This document shows, piece by piece, positions 27,401 through 42,400 of a DNA stretch of 64,000 bases. The translations under genes were made by a program, and so were the position numbers. How positions within the stretch are numbered: the stretch's first letter is position 1; each line of letters opens with the position of its first letter. The stretch is from the NCBI GenBank assembly GCA_013398275.1, contig VZSE01013216.1, positions 1,943,917 to 2,007,916 of the forward strand. The letters are read 5' to 3'. A model generated the notes under the pieces. The model ran no database searches and was not told the DNA's origin. It worked only from the letters and a program-made list of their open reading frames with translations. The DNA comes from Promerops cafer (Eukaryota; Chordata; Aves; Passeriformes; Nectariniidae).

Positions 27401-30400
27401 CTTGCTTCAGTTAGGCTTAGAGAAAACTCATAATGCTTGGAAATAACATGGGTTTTGAAGTGTTAGCTCTGCCTACAGAAAGAACTAAAGAAAGACCTGA
27501 CCTGGGGCCAAGTTTTAAGTTCACCATGGAATTAATGCTTCTTCCCTGTCTGAAAGCAGAGAAGGCATCACAGGGAAGAACCATCAGGAGTTCTACGGCC
27601 CAGCAGAAACAGCTACAGCAGTACACGGTATTACAGGGCAGATGGGAGAAAAGGAAGAATACAAGGTATGTGCTTGTAAATGCACTGAAGCAGAAAAGCC
27701 TCCATGCGACATGTAATGGATAGTTTTGTAATTTTCCTCACTTTTCGTCATATCCCACAGAAATACCTCCAGTGATGTTCCAAACTGTTTCCAATGGACT
27801 GATGTCAAGCAAATAAACAACTGAACCCATTGCCTTGCACTGCCTGTTTCTTCAAGAATGCCCAGGCAGACTAAGAACCTAGCCAGTAATAAGATTTTCT
27901 CAAGCTTATATTAAACTCCCTTACAAGAAGGGAAACTTTGCCAAAGTCTTCTCTCCAGCAGCAGGCCTGGAAATGCCCCCAGCCTAGCAAAATCTTTATT
28001 ATATTATAAAGTCTAGTGTATTGTATAAATACAATCACTACCAAAAAAATACCAAGAAGAGCCATAAGTAAAGATGTTTTGAAGCTACTTCAAAGTATAC
28101 ATTCTGACTAAATTGGTGTTTTACTGTAACATGAACAAAAACTTTTTTCTCTTATTCTCTTTTTAAAACTGGTGTACAGATTCTTTATTTTAATTGCACT
28201 TGCACAAGCAAGAACATTCTTTAAAAAGCCTGATGGAGATTAATTTAATTTTTAACTCTGTACAGGTAATCCCTTTCCAATCCCTTGTCAAAAGACCAAG
28301 GTTAGTAAATTACAGTTCTGATCACAGCCTGCTCACTGATCTGAAAGATATTTTTCACTGCATTCTGCATTGCAGATTGTACTCCTTGCACCTTACAGCA
28401 TATTATTTTAATAAATTGGTTTTAATTATTTGGGGCATTAAGAACTAAGCCTCATGAAAACTGGCAAAGCTCTGAGCTACACAAAGCTACCAAAGGCTGT
28501 AGTCAATGCACTGCATGGTTCAGGAGAATCTGTGCCATCAGGACAGTTCCTCAGTACCTGGGTCAGTTTTATGTGAGGAGAAGTAGAAAAGGAAAAGATA
28601 ATCAAGGAAGAAATGCTGGCTTCTGTGAGGGCTCAATGCTGAGAGAATGAGGGAAGCCAAAATAGAACTTCATAACAATATTAGGATATCTGAAAACAAA
28701 GGAATGACTGTCCTTGCTATTGCAAAAACCCCAGGGCTTAAATTCTTTCTTTCTCTCCAAAATTTAGAAAACATCATCCATGAGCTTAGTTCTTCTACTC
28801 CTATCACCGAGTGGGGACTTCTTAAAAGAAGAATCTGAACCTTGGCAGCAAGAGGGGAGGAATGGGATTAATTCCCAAAACTGAAAGACCTGTACAATCC
28901 AGCTTAAAGAAAAGCTCTCCAGCAAATGAAGTTGGAAAGTGAGTATCATGACATTTTAAATTTAAGTGGAAAGGTCTTACATCAGTCACTGCATTTGGGG
29001 CTTGCAAAATAAACATTTCCTAGCTTTTATTTGAATTTTTATTTCAACTAAGATTTCTCTGTACACACCTGATCCAAGATCAGTGTATTTGAGTATAAAA
29101 TCCCACAGCCATTCAAGAACTGATAACAATCAGAGAAATTGATCATACAGTCTCTGTTGCAGGGGGCATATGGAAAAAGTGTCAGTGCTCTGTGAATGAC
29201 TTGAAGGGGCTCTCTTTTTATTTTTCTTTCTACGTTGGTGACAAGTGGACTAGAAAGAGCAAAAAAGGAAAGATAAGGTTCTGAGTTAAAAGGACAACAA
29301 AGTAGGTAGTTTGCACCTACGGAGGTCTGGGAATACAGCTGTACAAGAGAGTGAAATGAGACAATACGAATACAACATTAAGAGAAAAGTCAGAAAAAAA
29401 TATAAACACTGTTTTCTTTCACCTTGTTTTGAATGGACAATAGCCTCCAACACAAATACTGTTTCCTTTACCTTCTCCTCCCAAAAACCTTTGGTGAATT
29501 TTACAGAAAACTAAAAACAAGAAATGTTTCTGTAGTCATGACAATTCCTAGAAGATAATATGATCTTTGTGAAAACAGGGAGAATGTTTTTCACCTAGGT
29601 TCATGCCAATGCTCAGGAAGAAAGGAAGCTCTTCTTTCTCTCCCCTCAGGCATTTTCTTAGCCAAAATACTTCTACACAATCTGTCTCCCTGATGCATGC
29701 CAACACTTCAGTTGCAAAATATAAATAACTGGCAAACAGCAGCACAAATGACAGATGAAGCACCTTGCCCCTTGTAACTGTTTTGGGGCAATACTTGTGA
29801 ACATCTTTAAATGACATCTTTCAATGGACACACGGAAGATGTTTGAAACCTGTGTCACAGGAATTGCTAAACCTACATTATTTTGTGTTCTGCCTAACAC
29901 TTCTGTTCTGCAAGATGGAAATAAATCCATACAAAAACAGCAATAGGAAATTGTTGCAACTAGTATTTGATTCAGCACAAGCTGATTTCTGTCACACAGT
30001 CAGCAGTGTAAGCTTCCATAACCCTAACCCATGTTACAAGGAGTAGAAATAAAAGGAAAAGAAAAAAGGCAATTTCCTATTAACAAGTGTCTTTTATTGC
30101 AACATGTAAAAACATTTTACAAAATAAAGTTAACTAAAACTCTTCGACTCACTGCCATGAGTCACCACCTCACAGTGGTCAAAGCATTGCCCAGACAGCT
30201 CACAGCCTACCAGAAACACCAGGAGGGAGGGCTTACTCCAAAGCCCGAGAGTCCTATGAGCTACATGATACCAGGCAGTGTTCATAGCAGAGATGCTTTC
30301 AGAGCTGGCAGACAGACCAGACCCTCATTCCTGGCCTTAATTCCTGATTTTGATGCCTGGAGACTTTAGTCTTTGGCTGCCTGCCTTAGATTGCTCCAGG

Positions 30401-33400
30401 TTTGCTACTTCCCTGTCCCAAACTCTTCCTGGTGGAGGTATTTCCTTCAACCTGAACTTCTCCCTCCTCCTATAGCTGCTACATGTAATTTGTCCAACAT
30501 CCAGAATATTAGTCTCTGACCATGGCCTTTTTCTTCTTTCTTGGACTATATCCCTTATGATCTCTTCAGTTCTTGATCTTTGTTCACTTTCACCCTGGTC
30601 TCTGCAAATTACTGCCAGAGCTGGCTGCTCACTTCCTGACCACAACAGCTATTTAGCATAGCAAACAAGAGGCAGGAATTCACAGGTTAGGCAGCTGACC
30701 TACGGCAGCAACTCAACATCAAAATTAGAATAAAAAAATCCAGTGTATCTTGGCCCACACTCAGCCCACTAGCTCCAAACAGTATGTCTTTAAAGTATTG
30801 CTCCTTTCTCCCTCGCAGCCTCAGCATAGCTCTCAGCTGCCAGAGCAGTACCCAGAAAGGTCATTCTGTCACAGCAAAGCAAAATGGACATGGCTGGGAT
30901 TTTCATTTTTCAGCTATGAAGCTGAGGCAAGAGAGAGAATTCTATCTTATCTGAAAGAAATGAAGTATGTAATAGAAAAATTACACCAGTATTGGCTGCC
31001 TACTCCCAAAAAGCATTTGCTACCACAAATAGTCTGCCATTTCATTCTATGTTTCTAAAGTTTTAAATCAAAGTATTTGCTAGCTGCTGACTACTCAAAA
31101 AGCTAGAAAACAGCCTGATATGTGTATTGAAAAAAAAAACCTAAAAGCCATAATTTTATGAAATCAAAACAGCTTCAGTGTACTAATTGTATGATCTGTA
31201 GCTGAAGCATTTTTCTGATGTTTATCTTAGCCTCTGCATGGGTAGTTTTCCCTTGCTGTTAATCCCATTAGCAATAAAATGGACTAAGGCTCTGAATTCC
31301 TTTGTTCTGTTTTTTTACATGTTTAATTGCAGAGTTACTTTATATTGGTGATATTTTGCATTTGACTACTTTCTTATATAATGTAACTTATTCAGGAATA
31401 AAACTTTATCTTCTTTACAATCTAAATCTGTTTCCAGACAGATGAGTGAGTGCAAAGCGTAAGTAAAGAGACCTAAGTTTGCATTTTGTTATGCTCTGTG
31501 AAACATCAGAATCAATTACAAATAGCTTTATTCTTTTGTTGTTCATGGATGTTTCATTTGTATTTATGAAAACTTTTAGTTCATATTAAATAAGGGGAAT
31601 TTAGTGACAAAGGAAAAGGCCAAAATAGTACTATTCCTCTTACATTTGTTTATATCAGATAATGTGGAAAATACACTAAACCCTAGGAAAAATGAACATT
31701 CAAAGCAAGTCTTAGAATCTGCTCCAAAAATCACTTACACTAATCTGTACTATACAGTAAATCATAAAATCACCAAATTGTAAATTTTATTTTATGGCTT
31801 CTGTTGAAAGTTCCAGGCCTTGCAAAGACAAAAAGGCAATAAAATTAACCAGCCTTCCTCAAGACTCTTGTCATTACATTCTTCTTGGATCCCCTTTTCT
31901 TCAGCACTGTCACATTTCTTTAAACTAGTCTAACCTACTTTCAAGGTTCCAAGTCACAGTCATTCTTCTGTCTCAGAGGGACTATCAACACATGTTCTAA
32001 TAAACCAGAGTAGAGGCTGTTGAATGATAGGAGGCAGTCCCTCTCCTTGGGGCTAAATATGCTGCCCCCACAACAGTCATGGAGCCTATTTGCTGATGGA
32101 GCAATGACTGGCTTTCCCCCACAGCAGTAGAGTGCTACTGTTAATGTATCTAGAGGGCCCTTTCCTAATTGCCTTTTTAATTTACCTAGCTGAGAATGTT
32201 AAACATGAAATGAAATGTGTACTTCAATTTTCAAACATCACATCAGGTTCTAGTTTGAAAAAAGAGTTTTAAGTATCATCCTTAGGACTCCACTCCTAGA
32301 CTGACACAGATTTACTGCATTATAACAATCACACCATGGCACCTGGCTGTTTCACACTGTATTCAATGACTACTCACAGGTTTCTCAGAGAAGCTCAGCA
32401 GTTCCAGTTCTTTAATTCACAGATAATACATTTTTAAAACAGATATCTTTTCTTCAAGATTTTTTTTCCCTGTGTGACAGATTTGCTAAATTAAGTTAAC
32501 CAACTTGATTTCTTACTCTAAGAGGAAAAAAATGCCAACCTACAGAAGATATTCTTCCAGCAATGAGATGGGTTACTTTGGATCTTGGCTTTTAGCCATT
32601 TGTACTGGTGACTTCAGAAGCGGCTGTTGGTCCATCGCATGAAAAATTCCAAGCTGGATGACTTAGCAACATTTTATTACAGAGTATCATATGGTCCTAA
32701 ATCCCCTTTCATTCTACATAGCGACAATTTTAGCCACTTGTGAGTCAAGGATAAACCACATTGGCAGTCAGATGACCATATAGTCTTCCTTTACACTTCA
32801 TATGCATATGCCCTTTTTTCGCCTAAGCACAGCCATTAACAAAATTTCATTTCTTGCTTCTTTCTCCATCCATTGCCACCCCAGCCTCTTCCCCCACCTC
32901 CTGCCCTGGGTCTGGTTCTAAGCGAAGTTTACAGTAAGGTCTGTTTCCCAAAGGCACGCTATGTTCTAACAGCTGGAATAGCAGCTTATTTGTTAGATGT
33001 CACTCAGCATGTGTGAAGCTTTTCCTTAAGGATAACAGTGAACAGACATGCCTGCTACACACTGTTGTGCAGGTATTAGACAAAAACATTTCTGAAAAAC
33101 ACGGCCACTATTCTGTGGCCAGCTTTCCTTTCCATCAGTATTCAACATAGGCGAGAATTTAGGGAGACTGTCACCAGACAGTCAGCCTCAACTCTGAGTG
33201 AAAAAAACTACCTGTCCATCTGCATTTTGTTGGCACAATATAAACAACTTGTCTGAATACAATATGGCTAAATCATCTCCACAGGAAGCTGCAGTCCAGA
33301 ATAAAATGCTTTTGAAGGGATTAATTTTCCTCAAATAAGTCATTTGGAGTCAATTTTGCTTTTCTCTACTAGCTATAACTACTACTGATTTCATATGGAG

Positions 33401-36400
33401 TATGGAAAAACAACATGGAAAACTTCAGTAAAGTTAGCTCCGAGTCTCCCAAAGCCATAAGCCAATTAAACGTGGTTGCCTTTTAAAAGTGAAATATTAA
33501 TTATCTTTCAGACAATTAATTATCTTTCAGAAACAATATGACCTGATCCTGTGGTGGCAGTTTGTACTTGAGTTCTGTGGTAACAGATCTGTATCAGAAC
33601 ATCAGCTCTAATACACAGAAGAATCTGAAATGAAACTCTTGAAACAAAAAGCATATTGTGGTCATCCTGTCTATCAACAAGCCCTTTAATCTTACAAATG
33701 TATTAAAATGCCACAGAGAGACGAGATGAAACCAGATCTCGTGCTAGGAGTTAAAACTCACGGCAGACTCTTTCATCTGTTCCATCGGTGCAGTCCTCCA
33801 CTCGATCGCACCAGTACGCGCTCGGGATGCACTGTCCATTGGAACACGTGAACTGCTGACTCGAGCATGTCCTTCCCGCTGCAACAAACAGGCACACAAT
33901 CAGTCTTTCCTATCAACCAAAACTTTTTACCAGGAAATATATTTTCCTTCCTCTTTAACTACTTCATCTTTTTCATAAATATCAGTATAACACTTTCTCC
34001 CCCTGTATCTTGGTGTATTCAAGGAGATTAAAGAACACTTGACAAGCACATAGCAGACAGCACAGCTCTGGGAGGGCTCCTGCTTTTCTCCACTGAAGAA
34101 TTGACCTAGGTTAAAAAGTACCTCTCTATAATTATTCTGCCTGAAACATTAAATTACCAATTCTCACTGATTTAAAGTTTCCTCTTATTTTATTTATTGG
34201 GTCAAAATCTGTCAGTAACTCTAAGTTATTCAGTCAACTGGAACGTCACAATGTAAACACAGCAGAGTTGGAGGTAAGGCACCGCTTTCTACTACAGCCA
34301 GGCCTCAGCAGTCAGGAGTAGTTTGCATATATAACTAATGGAGGATTGAGAATGATTATGTCTCTTCTCTTGACAGCTGTCAGGAAAAAAACAACCACAT
34401 AAAACTGTTCAATTCCACTTTGATTCCACTATGGCTAAATTACACTTTCAGTTCTTAGGCAAACTAACATGAATTTGTGAAGATACGGCTGAAGGGCAAG
34501 CTTACAACTAACTTGTCCTTCCCTCTGCCCCCTGCACTTTTCTTTCTTCCAAACTCATGTTGTATCTCAACATCATCCCAGTCTATACATTGGCATCTTG
34601 TCATCTGCTGCTCTGCAGGGGCTCTCTATGCTGCCTTCTGTCAGTGGTGTTCCCAAAATAAGATCAGCTACTGGGATACTAATGTCATGAGGAAAAACAA
34701 AAGCATGACAGTAAAGTAAAACAAATTTCTGTATGTATGACTTCCAGAGCTGTCAGCCAGTTTTCCCAAGAAAAACTTTAAATATTTAAAGGAGGAAAAT
34801 CCCCTCTAGCTTTCCCAAACACCGAGAAAAAAAGTCTCTTTAGAACAACAAGGACAAATACCAGGAGATGACTCAAAAATGGCAGCAGCACAGTGTAGAT
34901 ACTGACACTCATGATTAACCAGTACCTGGTGTACAATGTTACAGTGACCCAGTTCCAAAGTCTAACTCAGAACTGTTGCTCATTTTGCATTTTGTATCTA
35001 CATTCTTTAGTTAAAACATAACCAGCAGTTGTGCTGACACCTTCTCAGAGGAAGAGGGGAGCAAAAGGTAGTTATCTATCATTCAAAATTTTCCATCCTC
35101 AGTGGATTAAGATGGAATCAAGATACAAAAGCAAAAACCAAGTCTGTGAGCAAAATCCTTCCAAAATAAACATTTTAACCTCCCCAGGGGTTGGTGAGTA
35201 GCTCCAAAGCTGTTCAGTTCAAAGAAGTTATCAAAAAATTATAAACACAGTCAAAATGAAAATAAATTAATCTTATCTTCATCACTTAGAGTAACTTTTA
35301 ATACTAGAAATGGCAGAAAAACCATCCTTGAGAACAAGACATGTGTTCTCTTGTCTTACGCAACAATGCAGAGAATGTCATTTGGTGCAGTAATCATCTC
35401 AGTTCACTTTTCACCACGTCGGCATGTACTTATAGCTTAGTCATGAAATTCTAAGCCAGAGTAACATATTTTATTTGTCTATCAATACTAAGAAAAGAGC
35501 AAAGTCTGTGGCTATGGCTGTTCGGCTGTCAAATTATTTTCTTGATCTAAACTGTACACAGAACACTAAGCATTTTACTTGAAAACAGCAATTCAGACAT
35601 GAATAATACACTGTTTAGCATGTTTAAAGTGAAATACTAATCAGAATTATGTTCTAAGTTTAAGCTGTCCAAATGATAATCAAAGACTAGACTCCCACCA
35701 GACACCAAGGCAATATATATTTCTCCTCTCTGAGAGTGAGAAAGAATGGCTCTGTTAATTCTAAATAATAATGCTACTAATAGCATTGCTGAAAATCATA
35801 CAAGAATATTGACCAATGTTTGCTGATTATTGATAATTCCTCCACTATTATATACAAATAAATTTCAGTCATCTAAAGAGAATTAAGTTTTGTTACATAT
35901 AGTTCTGAGATGCCACTGAATTTTATTACCCAATGGATACAGCAGATATAGTAATATGCGTATTTCTCCGTCTTTGAAATTACTAATTTTTTTATCAAGT
36001 ATAAAACTAGTACACACTTTATATTTTTCTCTTTTTAATTAAAAGGAACATGAGTAATTTTCAGATTTCAAGACCTAGAGATATCTTTTTAGACATATTT
36101 TCTGTATTTTATCTACTTCAGACTTCAGATTATTTTATTTCTATAAATACTTTCGAGAGACTTCTGTACTTACAGAGGGCTTGTTTCTGTATGTTCTCAA
36201 TATGCTGCCATATAAATTACATTATTTCACAAAGCTGGTATAACACTGGAAGTTAAAATACTTACGACACTGTTGATGTTCATCTGAGCCATCTTCACAA
36301 TCCTCCTCATCATCACAAACCCATGACTGTGGAATACATTCCCCATCCGTCTGACACTGAAACTGATTTCCCTCACAGGTAGGTTGTGCTAGCGTAAGCA

Positions 36401-39400
36401 ATGAAAAAAATTGTCATTTCACAGACATCTGTGAAAGTACTTTCAAAGAAAATAATTGCATAAGGGAAAAGAAGGTCTAAGGTTCAAGTGTCAATGAATT
36501 GTAACATCCATGAAACACATGAAGCATTTAACAAATCAAAGAAAATGGACAGACCAGAGAGGGGAAAGTGGACCAGGAAAAGGATGCACAAAGGCAAAAT
36601 TCAGCTTACTAAACTCCTGCATAGACTCTTCAGCCTTATATCCTCTCCTGGAGACACAAGTTCCTCTAGAAGGGAGACCCCAAAAAATTTTCAGGTTCTG
36701 AACTGTCCTCTGGCAAAGCCCTTTTATTCACTTTTGTATATAGAGTTACACTAGCTTCCCCAGTCTCACAGGGGTCTGTTCAATTGCTCTCACTCCACCT
36801 CAGTTGCTTTATCCCTGGTAAGAACGTGACTCCCAAAACAAGCTCATGATTCTTCCCTGTGAATTAATGAGGCAAAAGTGAGGGTCAGATCAGAACAAGC
36901 TGAATGTTGTTGTTCCAGCTCCACTCTGTACTCTTCAAATAGACAGACAACAGGGAACCATCAAAGAGAAAGATCAAAATGAATGTTTGAAACTGTGTCA
37001 CAGCTTACTCCATCCCTAGTTAATACTCCTAGAAGAATCCCTAGTACAACACAGTCCAGTAAACAGGACTCTGGTCTTGACCATCTCTGTTCTCAGGATT
37101 ATGTTTCTGCAGAAATACAAGGTCAACTTGAAACACTTTGTGCTCATGGGATGATATGCAAGCACAACTATCAATTTGACCTCTGCATTGAGGGAGGAAA
37201 CTAAAATAATTTGTAGATTTAGAGTTGAAAGGTACAGAATAACATCAGTAGTAAACTAATTAGAGGGATAAAATTGATCACATACTGCAGACAAGTACTT
37301 CATGCATACTTTTTCCCGCTTCAGGAACCAAAGAATAATCTTTTAATATGATTTGAACCTCAGACCAGTTTTAAACAATCTTGCTAGGCACTCATCTGCC
37401 CCACTACCTATAGCACATAACATATTGTTTTTAAAGGACAAATAACTCAAAAAAATGAAGTTTAATTTTCATTATTGCTGTGGGACAACACCATTTTGTT
37501 TTGCCAGTTTAAAGGCATTCTTCACCCAGGACTACACTAGTTTTTTTGGAGCTAAAGTGCTAAGCAACAAATCAGACTGCCAAGCCATGTCAATGGCCTC
37601 CAATTATTATGTGGGTCAAGCAGAAAAGAATAACAGTGTAAAAAAAAATGGATATAAACTAGTCTCACTCCCTATCAGCTGAGGGGCAAAAATTGGCCTA
37701 AACTGTAAGTGGGCTGATAATTGCACCAACCCACAAGACTCAAAGAACACTACAATAAAAATACTACAGTAAAATACATGCAAGTTTCTGAAAACAGACT
37801 GTGGAGGGAAATTCTTCATTTTCACAACTTTTCCATTCGGCTTGAGAGAATCTTTGTGCACAGATATTACAGTTCATACAAATAAAATTGTTGTTCCTGA
37901 GCTGCTGACACAGGACAACGAACCCTAGGCAATTAAGCATGACTCTACTTTGGGCAGAGTAGGTACAGTTAGTTGTCCAGGGTCTGAAAAACCTGAAGAT
38001 TTGGAGCACAAGTGATGGTGGTGGTAGCTGTATATACATCCAATATTATGGATTACTACAGTAATAGAATACAATACATTTCTACATCTACTTAGAACAT
38101 TAGTTATAATATGAAACTGCATTATTGGACAGTCAGATTCTTAAGAAAAGGTTAAAGTCATGTTAGAAGCTGAGCACTACTTGATTTTCTGTGTACCAAA
38201 GCCAAATGAGCTCATGGAATATGACTCAAATAGATTCTGCAGTATCTCATGACAACTAGTAGTTTTCTCCCAATTCAATATTCATTCTTGTACCATAGGT
38301 ACAGTTGAGCACATTGGAATCTCCTAATTTCCTATATTACAAAGGAGTTGCTCTGTATGTGTTTCACGTACGGCAGCCAGCTTCATCTGTATCATCCGAG
38401 CAGTCTCTGGCCCCATCACACCTCCAGTCTGCAGGAATACAGCGACCATTGCCACAGCGGAACTGCCCCCGCTCACATCCTGTGGTAAAACAGAGGAACA
38501 GGCAGCTTAGCAGTACAAACACATAAAAACAGACAGTGAAACTCATCAAGAACTCTAGTTTATCCACCGCCTTGCAGCATGGAGAGAAAATGATAATACA
38601 AAAAATAACACAAAAAATACTACACAAATATTAAAAAGTATATATGTTAAAAAAGAGCTCTATATACCCAGTCAAACAAACAAAAAAAAAAAAGCAAAGA
38701 ACCATCTGCAAGTATTACAGAGCACCTCCAACTAAATTGCTAGAAAATTCCAATAATTTTAGCATTTATATATTGTACAAACAAAACAAGAATAGGTACG
38801 AAAAAGGAAAAAATAACCCAAACAAGTCTCAGAGTACATATACTACAGAAACCTATTTAGCAGGAATGTATCAATTTTAAATTCCCAAGCAGTACAGACT
38901 CCAAATAAAGGTAGGGCATCATTTTCCACTTTATATCTAAGGGCTAAACATGCTAAACATTAGTGCTCTCCAAAGTGTATAAGGATTTAAAAGCATACAA
39001 TAATAATCCCCTTAGCTGATGTGGAAATCTTATTTCGGAGGTAACTGCTTGAAAGTATGGAAAGATCTCAGTTTTGTTTTGCTTTTTAATAATGCCCTCA
39101 TACTTAAAATATTTCCTCTGAAGTACAGGAAAGCATATCTTGAGTCAAGATTTGAATAGCAAATAGTTTTAAAAGAAATTAAGCTTTCAGACGTTTATGG
39201 CTGATCAAAAGCTATCCTGCTGTCATTCTCTCCTGCTTGATCTACTAAGGATTAAGACCTGATAAAGAAACATTCATTCCCAGGTGTAAATGCAGCTGGA
39301 TCAGGCCTTTATTAGAGTCAACTAATGAAATCTCCAGTCCATAGGAAAGAGAAAAGGCACTGTTTATGGCCTTTCATTGTGATTACAGCCTCATAAAAAG

Positions 39401-42400
39401 GGAGTGAACAGTTTTATAGATCCTCAAAACAATGAGCTACAAGACAATTAGGTTCAACAGAGCTCTGTTTCATGTTAATCTGTTGTCAGCACCTCAGAGA
39501 GGGGAACACTGAAAAAACCTGGGGTAGTAGCAAAGTCCAATTCTGAAAAAAAAAAATCCTGTTTCCCGATTTAAGTAATAACCACATAATAAAATTACAA
39601 CTTTCAATTATTCTAGTGATTTGTCCAAAGAAGATAACCTCAGTATACATAAAGCACAACCACCTATTTTGTGAATTCATGATGATATAAATAACACGTT
39701 ACCTAACTTTCATGTAAAACCAGGCATATCAACACTGTCACATAAACACAGTTAAGTGATGTATTCCTCAGGGATATAGGCAAGCTACTTTATGCAAGGA
39801 ATGTTCAAATCTGATTGTCTGGTAGTGACACCCTGATTTATAATGTATCCTGCAAATGGTCAAAAATTTCACTTGGATAAATGGTGGTACGGAGTGGTAC
39901 AGGAGTATGTTCACCCAAATACCTTCTATAGACTAATGCATGATGGTGGTTGGTGGTGCAGGTCTGGGGTTGGTGGTGCAGGTCTCTTATCAACTACCTT
40001 TAAAACACAACAACCTCCCTTGCAAAAATGCCCTGAAGGAATGTACAAGTTCACTCTGGAATCCCAGGCCCTCTCCCTGAATTTTGCCCTACAAAGCAAC
40101 ATTTTCATATGAGATTAGCTGTTAAAGCTCTAAAAACACAACATATAACCCACTATTTATCAATTGCAATTACTATGCAAAACAAATACTAAATCTTCTG
40201 GTATATTTAGTATACTATGGCTATTCAAAAATATTCATAGTCACTTACTTAAAAAAGGAAGTTACAATATAGACTCAAATCTGCATCCACATGATTAGGA
40301 TTTTTAATGAAACACACTTATAAACACACAATATGAGCAACTTGTATATTATTTCTAAATAATAGCTAGCTAAAAAATTTTCAAGCACTATGTACAACAA
40401 TAATTTATTTTGCCTATCTTGTATTAAGTTCTTATAGTTAAACATACCCTTATAGTGGTTAAAATGAGGTGGTAACACTGATAAACCTTTTTAAAAGCAA
40501 TATAAACACACCAGTCTTTGTACAGTACCAGAAATGGTAACAATGTTAACAGAAAACCTGCAAGTCACACAGTTCTGCTACTCTCTAAAATACTTTCCAG
40601 AATTATAATTTAAGATGCTCACACCTATATACAGTAAGCACCATATCAATGTCCATTTATGCAATTATTCAACAGACCTTTTATAATCCATTTAATTATG
40701 GAGTTAAGCTTTACAATGTTATCTGCTGTGCTCACTTATAACTGAAGGCAAGGAGCTCTGAAACACCTACAAATATTATGAAAGACTAATACTTCAATTA
40801 TCACTGTTTTATATTATCTTTAGAACAAAGAAAATTACATAGCAGATAATTATGTAAATTCATTTTTAAAACCCAATCTCTGAGAAGCAATAATATGAAA
40901 GAAGTAAAAGTGATCTGCAGTATCAAGGGCACTTCTCACAAAGGTTCTAAAAAGCTTGTGTTTCATCTGTCAGCAAAAACAATTCTAACTTTGATATAGG
41001 AGAAAGTAACCAGGGGAAAAATAAATGATTACAAAGTTACTGCTACAAATACCCAGGAGAACTAACCAGAAGGAAAGAAAAATAACCATGTCAGCAATAA
41101 CCAGACTTGGTGTATTCTATGCAATGTGAGCTTGCAGCACCTGGGTTTCAGCAAGGGCAGGGACTGTCGGAAAACAAGGGGTATTCGCTTGTTTATTGAC
41201 ATTATTTGAAGCTTCAATTCACTGAAGAATTAGTTATGAGTAATTTTATGGAAGGTTTTTCTTTCAATAAATTTTTGTGGTTTTTTTAAATAGTAAGGCA
41301 GCTCAATCAGTCAGATATTACAAAAAGTAATACTAATGAGCTAATTTCCATAGAAATTCAGATTTACTCTGACAAACACTGATAGGAAGGAAATAACCAC
41401 TGAGTTTAAAAACGAGCAATAAAGTAATCAGTCTTCATTTTCATGTTTAAAATTTGATAATAGAACAGAATTTGGGTGACTTTTGAAAGTTCAAGTTTCA
41501 GAAATGATTGAATTTTGGGTGTTGCTCCACTATTACTATAATTCAGTTTCAGTCTTCTGACTGTGATTAAAGCACTACTAAAATATGGGCTAAAAAATGC
41601 ATGGCAGACCTTAGGAATCACACCAGAACATATATACATAAAGAAGAATCTCTGGGCATTAACAAAAATAATTCTGAAAGGTAAAATCTGTTTCAACTGC
41701 TCAATATTCAGGAAAACACCAAAGAAATAACAGATATATTATATTTGCTTTAATATAAACCAGTCTAATACTGAAATTGCAAAGCAAAGATCAGAAGCAT
41801 TACTGGAAAAATGTAGACCAAAGCACTATTTCTAAACTTCTTGTTATACTTACTATCTTGGGGCTTCATGCTAATCTGGTCACTGGAATTTATATTGTTC
41901 TCTGTGTCTGGGATTCTCTTGTAAGAGACTCTCAGTGGATGTTTCAGATTCAGAATTTGCCCAGGTAAAACAAGAAGGCTTATGTTACTAGCTCTGGGAA
42001 AGCTACTTGCAGAAAGATTTTGTCAGGTAGTCATTTTCCATTGGAATAGAGCAACATTGTAGTGATTTTAGCAGATGAAAGATTGAGCAAACTACTAACT
42101 AAACAAAATATTTTAAATAAATTAAAAAAAGGTAAGTGCATCTTCTACCACTATTCACCTTATTTTTCTGCAACAATTGTTGCCTGCACATGAATGAAGT
42201 GCCCTATGGTAAAGCACCACCAAAGACAAACCCCACTGTCACTAGAGGATGGTAGTCAACATTCACACCACTAATGAACGTTACTCAATGTCACATAAAG
42301 TCACAGGGAATTCCAGCGGAAGAGAGAGAGGTTAGTAGCATCATTCATTTCACAGCACAATGCTTTAACCTATAGGGCTACAGTCTTCAACAGGAAGGCA

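Noticed and set aside
30337..30645. 102-codon minus-strand open frame in intron 4
   Set aside because: No recognisable similarity and no convincing splice signals or start context; probably chance or an old repeat.
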